The position numbers and the translations under genes were made by a program. 64,000 nucleotides of DNA from positions 21,615,079-21,679,078 of the forward strand of contig CM055313.2 of assembly GCA_029255685.2 (NCBI GenBank), read 5' to 3'. Under the pieces are notes generated by a model. It was not told the DNA's origin, made no database searches, and was given only the letters and a program-made list of their open reading frames with translations. Below are positions 48,298 through 57,507 of the stretch, piece by piece (the stretch's first letter is position 1; each line of letters starts with the position of its first letter). This stretch comes from Silene conica (lineage: Eukaryota > Streptophyta > Magnoliopsida > Caryophyllales > Caryophyllaceae).

Positions 48298-49473
48298 GAA
48301 TAATAACAATAATAATAAAAATAAAAATAAGAATAAAAAGAATAATAAACAACACCAAAACCCGACAACCCCCAACCCGACTTCAGCCCCTTACTTCTCC
48401 GCCTACCACCACTTCGACCACCAGCAGACCACCCCCCACGACACAACCGACACCCCACCACCTCCCTAGCACCACCAAACCGTGCGACAACCGCCGGCGA
48501 GTCAGACCCGACTCCCTAAACTCAGGCCTGATCCACGCATGAGTCCCTGACTGCCTGAACACAAACCCATTTCGATCCCCTAACAGCACCCCTAACACCA
48601 CCCACAACTCCACCAAACAACACCTCCGACAACCACCTTTAAGCCACGGTGGTATTAATGTATTGACCTCCCCCGAGTCGACAGTAATACCACCCCCAAA
48701 CTAACCCCCTGGCCGAAACAACCACAAACCCCTGACTCTGCTTCTAAACCCGTGATGAACAGGCTCCACGACTTCCCCCTCTGACGACACCACAACCACC
48801 CTAACCTACTGACACTACCCCCTTGACACGACCCCGACTACCACCCACACGACTGTGTCAACTGAGCATGATAAAACTGACACCAGACCAAACGAAAAAC
48901 AACACAAAAGATGCAACACAGGCACAACCCAGAAAACAGTGACGTGACTCACCTTCTTCACGGCCAAAACGACGGTCCTTAGGGTGGTCAGACCTACTGC
49001 TACAAACCTCCGTTCTTATCTCTGATGTGGCGGCTAAGGATTTGAGGTGGTGGTTGAGTAAAAGTGATAGGGTAAGACTGGTAGTAGAGCTTCTTATATG
49101 ACGGTTGAAAGGAGGGTTGTTATTGTGTAGTCTTCTTAGGGTTGTTAGGGTTTGGACGTGAACGTGGGCTCTAATGGTCGTGCACGCAAAACGAGGCCCA
49201 AGTCCTTTCGTCCCTTGGTTACCAGGTGGTCATAGGATCAAACCCCACCATTAACATGTAACAAAATCATAAAACAAGGCACTTATCGAAGCTAGCACAT
49301 GAATAAAACAAATGTAAAACGATTCTTATCCATAACTAATTTTCGATATATATTCGATGTCGAGTCGCAAATTACTTTAAATATAAAGTAATAACATGGG
49401 TTATTACATTATATACGTCTATCATATTATATATTAAACCACGCAATAATACAAAAAGTAAGGAAAATAAATA

Positions 49474-49668
49474 CTCCCTCCGATTTCTTGTGTTGTTCCC
49501 TTTTCATTTTGACCCAAGAAATAAGGGAATCAATTTGGACCATACAATACATATGACCCACATGAAATTGATTTTGAACCACACAATATTGTCCAAAAGA
49601 AGAAAGAGGGAACATCATTGTTATTAGACCAAAATGGAAAGAGGAACAACACAGAAAATCGGAGGGAG
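49474..49668. mobile_element. Stowaway MITE
   Basis: Terminal inverted repeats CTCCCTCCGATTTCTTGTG and CTCCCTCCGATTTTCTGTG, flanked by TA (49472-49473 and 49669-49670). 195 bp. It lies 65 bp outside the right end of element A. Confidence 0.92.
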
Positions 49669-49670
49669 TA

Positions 49671-51339
49671 TCTAATATGAGTCATTCATCAAATTAGACA
49701 GCGTTAATAAAAATTAACGGTGAAGTAAATCATGAGTTGGTAAATTTAGTTACAAAACATAGAAAAAACCTAATAAAATAAATTAACTCAAAAAAGAATA
49801 AAATTTTAAGAAAAATCACTAACCAATATTAATGTTATAAAACTATACTACACCAAAAATATAATTGAAAAAATTAAATGAATGAACATATTGATCTAGA
49901 TCGAAATTGATAAACAATATGAAAAAATCACATAAAAATTATTGTAAAATAAATTTGAAATGAATGAAAATTGAACTAAAATACGCATAACTTTTAAACT
50001 AATAAGATTAAAAAACAAGTCTAAAAAATTCATTTAAACTGATAAAATAATAATGAGAACAAAAAAAAATATCATACAAGTGATGAGTATCATATCCCGG
50101 GGTACTGATTAGTGATGGAGTGAATGTGAGAGTTAGAGAGAGTGAGGCGAAAGACTGATGGCAGATTGGCAGGTGAGAAGCGGGAAAAAGAGTAAATTGT
50201 GGGTGGGGTTTGTTATGAAGATTTTATATGCACGTGAAAGTATGATGATGTCTATTCGGGTGTGACATGTGTGGTTTATGTGAATATGAAATTCATTTGA
50301 GTGCGTTGCTTATAACGGATTTACCCGGCTCGGGTACTCAATTGTTTTACAAGTTCTTATTCAAAACGGGTGTATTTGTCTTAAGTTTAGGACGTATTAG
50401 ATAGTATGGTTAAGATAAAAGCATAATATATTTGGCTAAGCACCAACTTTGTCATGCTTAAAGAGATGATATTTAACTCATTTTGATGTTAAGACGAATA
50501 CCTTCGCCTTAAAGAAGACTAACCTATTAATTTTTACATGGCTTATTACTTTTTAAGGAGTATAAGTTTGGGTCGGAGATAGAAATTTGGTAATTATTTT
50601 ATGGAGTAATTGTTTTTTCAGGCATGACAAATATGAATTACTATTTAAAATCCTTTTAACAATAATTATTCATGGAACTTTTCGAGCATATGAAATCCAA
50701 TAGTGTTTCCGACGGGGCACATTTTAATGATATTTATGAAGTATTTTTCTAACAACTTATAATTTATCTTTCTATGATAATTTCCCGGGTTTGAATGTTG
50801 ATTAAACTGGGTGCACGAGTCAATTCTAATTTCGTTCCGTCTAATAAGTAACAATTTGTTCTAAATGAAAATTGGGTCAAATTTTGTATTTAAAGATATG
50901 TACGGGTCAAAACTTTAATTTTACCCTCTGTATCAGTGTATTTAAAAGAAAAAAAATGGGCTAACAATTAATTTGTAATTTCACTAATTCTTTGATAAAT
51001 TTTCGTATGAATAATTTTGTTTACCTATATAACTCAACTTCTTTTGTGGTTGCCTAGTAACAAGACCAAGTAGAAACTCAAATTTAACTGATAAGAGAGC
51101 GATATCTTACTATAATAATTATCCGACTAATTGACACTATTGTATCATTTATACGACTAATTGACATACACTATTGTATCATTTATAGTACTTGCAAGTG
51201 AAATTTTTAATTCAAATTTAGAATTTTCTTTATTACATTGACCAATTAAATTTGTTAAAATTTTTTTGGAGATTTTATTACTTTACTTTAAAACTTAATA
51301 TATATTTACAATTTTTATAATAACTTTAGAAACAACATA
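49671..51339. other. AT-rich intergenic DNA, possibly Helitron interior
   Basis: No gene recognised. It contains a GAGAGAGTGAGGCG stretch near 50135 and long AT-rich tracts. It ends at a Helitron-type 3' terminus (51340-51369), so part of it may belong to that element. Confidence 0.35.
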
Positions 51340-51369
51340 CCCGTGCAATTTGCACGGGTTTAAAACTAG
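51340..51369 (+). mobile_element. Helitron-type 3' terminus
   Basis: Perfect 8-bp hairpin CCCGTGCA/TGCACGGG (51340-51347 and 51351-51358), then seven bases and CTAG, followed by T. Helitrons end in CTRR after a hairpin and insert between A and T. The matching 5' TC end was not identified with certainty. Confidence 0.65.
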
Positions 51370-51748
51370 TATAAGTATAATGCAGAAACCGTTGTACACG
51401 TGGCAGTCCCACAATTACTCTCACAATTGTTTTTCCCGCCTAACTATCTGACAGACGTGACAGTGATAAAATCATTATAACAAAACATACTAGCCAAAAA
51501 TAATTCTGATTATTATACTTGGCAAAACAAAATAACTATAATATTATGCTTGCAAAAAAAGTCACTCTGATATCTTTTGATATAAAAAAAATTCAAATTC
51601 CCTTGACAAGTACGAGTATCTATGATATAATTAATATTCTTTTAGATGAACTAAAATTGAAGCTAACAAATATGTCCCATAAACGTTATGTATCACTCAT
51701 CTTAATCTTTATGATAATATATATTATACTTTTGCTTAGTACTGTCGT

Positions 51749-51946
51749 ATTAGGATATTAAACGATTAGGCCTATTTGAGACGTCTATCATTATGGTTTG
51801 TTAAATTAAGGTTAAGCTTAAATTTTATCTGAGTTACATGATATATAGTGAGGTGTTTATAATACCTCACATCTTAATAACCTTATTTTAACAAACTCTA
51901 ATGATAGCCGACCCTAATGGGCCACCTAATTGTTTAATATCCTAAT
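51749..51946. mobile_element. Fold-back MITE, about 80-bp arms
   Basis: The left arm begins ATTAGGATATTAAACGATTA and the right arm is its inverse with few mismatches (ATTAGGATATTAAACAATTA when inverted). The arms also share CTATCATTA and GTTTGTTAAA. The centre is ATGATATATAGTGAGG. 198 bp, non-coding; the superfamily is not clear. Confidence 0.7.
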
Positions 51947-51989
51947 ATATCGTCCTTTATTTCTCAAAATTTATCCCAAAATCAAAAAT

Positions 51990-52372
51990 GGGAAAAGAGA
52001 ATGGACCCATTTGACTATCTATGTTGATGAATCATATTCAAAAGAAAGGTACATGCTTACCTATGTCGACAAAGTTTCCCCAATGCCGGAGTAAAAACAT
52101 TGGGAACCTACTGGTATGCCAGAGCCACTGCCACCCGCCGTAAGAACCATGTTAGGGAGACCTAAGGGTAAGAAGAGAAGAGAAGAAGCTGAAGAGAAAG
52201 AAGAACAACAACTGAAGGGGGGGGGGGGAGGACTAAAAATTGCAGCAACTGTGGAGGTTTAGGATATTATAAGAGAACTTGCAAAAATCCACTTGCACTC
52301 CCTAAGACTGCTGTGAGGGCACCTAGTAGAAGACCACAAAAAAGAATAGAATGTGCAAAAAAACAATAGAGA
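51990..52372 (+). pseudogene. MuDR/Mutator-like transposase C-terminal remnant
   Basis: The frame reads YVDESYSKERYMLTY, a SWIM-to-tail type segment, then VSPMPE, a TAA stop (52092-52094), KHWEPTGMPEPLPPA, a GRPKGKKRREEAEEKEE basic/acidic stretch, a poly-G run, and CSNCGGLGYYKRTC. This is the usual end of plant MuDR-family transposases: PIPG/W, GRPKK(R/K)R, then a CX2CX4HX4C knuckle. Here His is replaced by Tyr. The stop, the long G run and the absence of the catalytic region mark a decayed fragment. The assignment rests on remembered family motifs. Confidence 0.65.
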
Positions 52373-52965
52373 GAAGGCAATGACAAGGACAGCCCAGAAA
52401 GAAGCATGTAAATTAAACATCTTATCTCAATGGAGCATCAACTACTAGTACCTCTACTGCTATGACATTTGCAAGCACTACACCTCCCACTTCTTTTGTC
52501 ATTCACTGAGTTGTTATCCCAAGCTTCTAATAATCAAAGAAATCAAGCATGATATCAGTCTTAGCATAGTTATGAATTTGTTATCTTTCAACTACTTCTT
52601 TTGTTATTTTTAGAACAATTAGTATTGTAATATTGTGGAAACATTGCTTCTGAACTTAGATGTTGTTTTTCAACAATAACAGTTGTACTGCTGAACAATT
52701 TAATTCAACAACTTTGTCAAATTCATTTGTGCAGTATTCATTTCAGTTTGTCATTCATATATGTAGTATTCATCTCAGTTTGTCAAGTAGTTTTCACCCA
52801 AGTTTGGCAAGTGTTGTATTTATTTCAGTTTGATCGCCAACTATAATTGCCAAAATATGCAGTGTAAATGAAGAAACAATTATGAAGAACAATAGGTCTC
52901 ACATTATCATTCAAGACTAAAAAACCACATTGTCATTGCATTACATTAACCATAGATCATTGCAA

Positions 52966-53419
52966 TTACATACAACAAACTACTATGAAAATAATGATCA
53001 TAAAGCCAAACACTACCATAGGAAATCCTTTGCAATAACTGCCCCTATTATACTTTATCATGAAGGATTTGTTCTTCAAATTTTCAATCTCAAATTGCCG
53101 ATTTTTCCTATCATCCTTAAGCCACTGGATTTCACGACCGAGACAACCAACTTCATAATCACCAAGCCTCTTCTCCATCTTCAGCTTATTGATTAAGTCT
53201 TTTTGCCACTATGTTTGAACACGATCATGCCAACGAAACCAGCGACAATCAACCATACCAGCTGTTGGGTTGGAGAACTTGCACTTCTCAAAACATCTTC
53301 CTGGATAGTCGTGAGCCGAAGACGTCAAAATGACAACTGGTACACCACAAATACATTTTTTTGGGTGGCTCATCAACCCCATTATTATGAGTGTTTTCAT
53401 AGCTACTTTCAATTGACAT
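52966..53419 (-). pseudogene. GRF-type zinc-finger protein with C-terminal membrane anchor, broken
   Basis: The frame starting MSIESSYENTHNNGVDEPPK is shifted by an indel in an A run (about 53355) into CICGVPVVILTSSAHDYPG, RCFEKCKF and DCRWFRWHD, the CxCG, CxxxC and CxWFxW pattern of zf-GRF domains. An in-frame TAG then follows the HDRVQT segment. The same frame continues with a coiled-coil-like stretch (KRLGDYEVGCLGREIQWLK) and a hydrophobic C-terminus (VVFGFMIIIFIVVCCM). That layout is common for small plant GRF proteins. Two lesions make a functional gene unlikely, unless the shift is an intron boundary. It converges on the MuDR remnant 0.6 kb away. Confidence 0.68.
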
Positions 53420-53454
53420 GTTGATTAATAACTCTAACATTCAAAAGAAAAAAA

Positions 53455-53992
53455 AATAGTCATGTCAATGGATCGGGTTTGGGTCGGGTGAAGCCTCATC
53501 CGTCATCCATCCGTCCCTTTAAAATCACATCCAACCCGTCCATCATCCGTGAAACATATTATTCGTCATCCATCCATCCATCATCCATGGATGAAACGGG
53601 TGGATCGGGTGATAAATGAGTGTGTGTATTTATATGTTTCAAGTTAAAAAAAAAATTGACTTTTTATTCTATACAAAAAAATGTTAGATAATTATTTTAG
53701 TTTAACTTTCTAGTGTGTAGTTTCACAAAGTATATATTTAAATTAGAAAAATTAGAATATTTTATATCTTAATAATGTATTATATGTAAAAAAGTTAAAT
53801 AAAAAGAAATAAAATATGGATGACGGGTGAAATTTCTTCATCCAACCAATCCGTCATCCGTCATCCGTCATCCGTTTTATCTGTCATCCATCCATCATCC
53901 ATCCATCATCCATTTAAGTCGGATTTTCATCCATCTTTTAGAATCGGGTGAATCGGATTTTGATCGGTTGCGGGTGAAATTGACATCCCTAA
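53455..53992. repeat. ATCCGTCATCC-rich hAT-like repeat
   Basis: Ends resemble inverted repeats (TAGTCATGTCAATGGATCGG and, inverted, TAGGGATGTCAATTTCACCC). Sub-terminal regions are rich in CCGTCATCCATCC and GGATGGATGACGG words on opposite sides of an AT-rich centre. No target duplication was seen. Confidence 0.5.
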
Positions 53993-54634
53993 ACTGCATT
54001 AATTAAAAAGAAAACAATGATCGAAAACAATACAATGAGATATACTTGCCTTAGAGATTGATTTCTTCAATTGAAATTGGGGAAAATGATGAATGAATAA
54101 GAGAATGAATGAAGGAAGGATAAATAGAAGAGGGAAGGGCAAAATTTGTCCTAAAAATATTAATTTGCCAGAAAAATTTAAAAATTGACGGAAATTGGGC
54201 CTGAGAATGGATTTGGGTGCAACTTTTGAACGGAGCATTTAATTTGGGTGTAATTTATTTAAAAAAATTGATAGAAATAAGTTAAAAAAGATGGATTATG
54301 GGTGATTAGGGTGAATGTAATTGATAATTTTCTTTAATTTCCATAAATATATCTCACATCCCTTGTTATTTTGTTAATGAATTGATACTTTCGGTAAAAG
54401 TAAAGATAATTTTTAGTAATTAATACCCTAAAAATTATTTTAAATAATCGGACTGTTCATTTATATGCCCGGATGTTGGGCCCATTTGTTGGGCTTAATC
54501 CACACAACTAGCGGGTATCAGATACCAAAGTGAAGTGGACTGGAGTATATGGTAAGGGAAACTGGGATGTTGAAAAATCAATGAACGTATCAATTATCAT
54601 CTTTACATTCCTATTAATATAAGAGTAAATTATA

Positions 54635-54874
54635 CTCCCTCCATTCATTTCCACTTGGTACATTTGCTTTATGCACGAGTTTTTACGCATTGTTAAAATA
54701 TTAATAAAAGTACAACAAATAGGTGTAAAGTGTAGTATTGTGTTGAAAAAGTGGGCCTTAATAGTGTTTTTATAGTATTATAGTATTAAAAGTACAACCA
54801 AATAAGGAAAGGTGCAAAGTGGATTCGAATGGACCGAAATGGAATAGGTGCAAAGTGGATATGAATGGAGGGAG
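54635..54874. mobile_element. Stowaway-like MITE
   Basis: CTCCCTCCATTCATTTCCAC at the left and its inverse CTCCCTCCATTCATATCCAC at the right, with TA flanks (54633-54634 and 54875-54876). A second internal GTGCAAAGTGGAT-type copy of the right end lies near 54820. 240 bp. Confidence 0.82.
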
Positions 54875-54876
54875 TA

Positions 54877-55221
54877 AATAACTCTCTTTTAAATGTAGAT
54901 TTTTTAAAATTATTTTCTTATATAATTTTTTTTCAAAAATTACTCCTTAAAATACACTTTTATTAAATATTGCTTCAAAACTCCAATTTAGGGGACGTAT
55001 TCCTTATATTTTTGAACTTATTTTTCCTTGTTATATCTTTTAAAGTATAAATTGGCTAAGTTTCAAACAGAATAAATTCATAACGGTACTAAATAAGTCA
55101 CCCAGATTGGAGTTTTGAAACAATTTTTAATAGAAGTGCATCTTAAAGAAATAATTTTAGAAAAAAATTATTTAAAGAGAAATTTTCGAAAACTGAATTT
55201 TAAAAGGGAGTTATTTTTACT
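54877..55221. mobile_element. Fold-back element with about 115-bp arms
   Basis: The left arm (about 54877-55000, ending TTCAAAACTCCAATTTAGG) and right arm (about 55100-55221) are imperfect inverted repeats. Shared words include AATAACTC, TTTAAAATTATTTCT and CAAAACTCCAAT. It starts directly at the TA flank of the Stowaway copy. Confidence 0.6.
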
Positions 55222-55617
55222 TTAATCTTAATATAACATATACTTAGCTTGTATAGTAGTATTGTCGATTCTTGGATTCTATTCAACAATTAAATAGTTT
55301 CTTAGGATAAACAAGCAAAAAATATTGCGTAAATTTTTTAAATTTAGCAGTTTGTCATGTTGAAATATTTCGGCCTTAGTTAATTTCAAATTTTGGTGCG
55401 AAAAATCACATGTTGGTGCCGAATATCAAAAAAAAGAGAAGTAATATGCTTTAAAAATTAAGGAGCTACTCTACTCAGTACTCATACCTTTTTGAACTTG
55501 TGAAGCTGACACTCCATCCTCCTCAACAAACGTGTCCCAAACCCATGTATACTACATGGGTCTAACATCTGTGAGATAAGGCTACTAAAAGCAAAACGTT
55601 GTAATACACACCTAAGG

Positions 55618-55715
55618 GTTAGATTATTGACAGTCTTAAGATAAAATTTTGGTAAGTCTTAAGAAAAGACTTACCTAAAACTACCAATAATCTACCAAAG
55701 TCTTAAGTTGAGTCT
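55618..55715. repeat. Small hairpin repeat
   Basis: Contains GGTAAGTCTTAAGAAAAGACTTACC, a near-perfect hairpin, with outer GATTATTGACAGTCTTAAG and AATAATCTACCAAAGTCTTAAG. A possible short MITE next to the LTR at 55716. Confidence 0.4.
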
Positions 55716-56659
55716 TGTACTATTAGGAGATGAGCCTATATTAGGGCCAATGACCATTAGGGTTTCTACCTCATTAGGGTTTCTTGAAATTGTAAAGTAT
55801 TATAAATATCTCACCCTATATTCATGTAAGAAACACAATCGATAATACAATCCTACTTATGCATTTCTCTCATCCAAAATCTAACATGGTATCAGAGCCT
55901 CATCCCTGAGGTCTCTTAAGGGTGGTCGGAAATTTACACCCACCGGTGGGATTATTCCAAAAAAAAAAAAAGTTTAATTCCCTTTTCAATGATTAATTAA
56001 CAATTTTGTTTTTTAGAATAAAACAAAAAAAACAAAAAAAAAGTATGTCTGTTTTTTCGCAGGAGTTTAATTCCCTTTTCAATGATAAACACCTATGTCA
56101 ATGGTGTCTTTTTGATTTCTAAAGATATGCTTATTTTCTCTATTTTGAATCTTGATTATTTTCTTATTCTCCGTTTAAGGTGGTTTTTAAATTAAATTTG
56201 GAGTCCGAAAAAATTAACGTTCTCCAAATCTTGAAATTTTAACGGATAATTTCCGTCTTATTGATATTTGTCAGGTTCTATAGAGTTCTTGCAAATTAAC
56301 TCATTCTTCCAACAAGTCCGGAAAAAATGAAGGTTCTTGTTCGGAGCTTTTCTCGCGAATCTTAATACTCGTTTATCTCACCAACCTTGCGGAGATAAAG
56401 ATCTAAATGAAGACGAAGAAGAGAGATTTTGATTTTCTTTTTTTTTTTGTTTTTCTTGTATTTCTCCAATCGTAAAATTCGTCTTACGGACTGCCTTTAC
56501 GATTGCGGGAGATTGGGCCTACACTAGGCCCGACTATCATTAGGGTTGTTTATGTTAGGGCTTATTAAGATATTAAGTATTATAAATACCTAGTTAAATC
56601 TCAATGTAAGACAACCAATTAAAAATAATACAATATTCTCTCCATCTATAATCTTAACA
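55716..56659 (+). mobile_element. Old TRIM-like LTR retrotransposon
   Basis: The 5' LTR (55716-55886, TGTACTATT to CTAACA) is followed at once by the primer site TGGTATCAGAGCC (55887-55899). A diverged 3' LTR, about 56514-56659, shares the order CATTAGGGTT, AAGTATTATAAATA, AATGTAAGA, AATACAAT, and ends TCTTAACA. About 944 bp, no coding potential. The region just after the primer site (CTCATCCCTGAGG) resembles that of the TRIM at 59756, so the two may be related. No clean target duplication was seen. Confidence 0.6.
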
Positions 56660-56751
56660 TTGTAACCCATGAGTGAATTCCATGTGTCAGTGTGATGTAA
56701 AAAAGTAGAGTCTGACGGATAGTGTATAAAATTTGAGCTAGGTCTGAATCA

Positions 56752-57088
56752 TAGGGGTGGTCAATAGTGCGGGTCGGCCGGGTCTGGGACGGGTCGAGGG
56801 GCGGTGCGGGTTCAAGGTATGGAGACCCGGACACAGCCCGGGGTTAGGGCGGGTCCGAGATGGGTTGGGTCTGGTTCTTGGAAGTGTAACCCGGACCCGG
56901 GGCGGGTTGGGGCGGGTCTACGGGTCAGCTTTCGGGCCGGACTCCAGAAATTGGACCCGACCCGATTACTTCACACACACGGGCCGGGACGGGTTTGGAC
57001 CTGGGTGAGGCGGGGCGGGTTAGATTCGGGTTTAGTGGCGGGTCGGGTTCGGGTTGCCAATGCTGACCCGCACTCTTAACCAGCCCTA
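56752..57088. repeat. GGGTCGGG-rich hAT-like repeat
   Basis: Imperfect terminal inverted repeats TAGGGGTGGTCAATAGTGCG and TAGGGCTGGTTAAGAGTGCG (inverted). The interior is rich in GGGTCGGG and CCCGACCCG words. The 8-bp flanks match poorly. Frames through it are GC-biased artefacts. Confidence 0.55.
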
Positions 57089-57507
57089 GTCTAAGATGAG
57101 TCTAAATAATAAAGAAATAATAAAAGTAAGCGGAAAGCAGACGTGGCAGAGTGTCAACTTCGTAATTAACTCGGACGTAGGAACTGTATCTTTGTGAATG
57201 TAGCTTTGCGATGCCTTGGTGTTACTTTAATGAAAGATAAGGATTCTTATCATGTTTGCAGGAACAAGTTCTTTCTATAAAGCGATGGAGAAATAACTTG
57301 ATTCCATGTTAGGCTACTTCTCACCGTGTATGAACAAGATATGAGGATATTTGGAATAAAACATCAATTTCATAAATTTGTGACAAAGTAAACAGGATAC
57401 TAACTTTAATTCTTCATGCATTTCTGTCCATAAATATGAAGCTACTATTTTAGTGCTAGCAGTGTATTTGTACATTAAGTAAGATCACAGTCCAAGATAC
57501 AAAGAGC

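Larger units (their letters stand above)
25493..49408 (-). mobile_element. Ty3/gypsy chromovirus element A, nested and inactive
   Basis: LTRs at 25493-27654 (3' LTR) and 42853-49408 (5' LTR, interrupted). The target duplication TTATA is at 25488-25492 and 49409-49413. The primer site complement is at 42838-42849, and on the minus strand the purine tract AAGGAGGGAAGAC precedes the 3' LTR. The native element is about 9.6 kb. Two insertions enlarge it to 23.9 kb: element B in pol (29886-39777) and a 4.4-kb TIR element in the 5' LTR (43402-47782). Gag-pol is disabled by stops and a frameshift. Its LTRs differ by scattered substitutions, more than those of B, which agrees with A being older. Confidence 0.93.
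42853..49408 (-). repeat. Element A 5' LTR with 4.4-kb insertion
   Basis: Same termini as 25493-27654. Removing 43402-47782 leaves about 2.17 kb, nearly the length of the partner. The (TA)n tract is split between 43379-43400 and 47783-47800. Confidence 0.9.

Noticed and set aside
53454..53992. 5' extension of the GRF gene
   Set aside because: The ATCCGTCATCC repeat starts 35 bp upstream of the ATG and has transposon-like ends, so it is not coding.
56757..57079. Gly/Arg-rich frames of 83-91 residues
   Set aside because: They translate the GGGTCGGG repeat; overlapping frames of equal quality exist.
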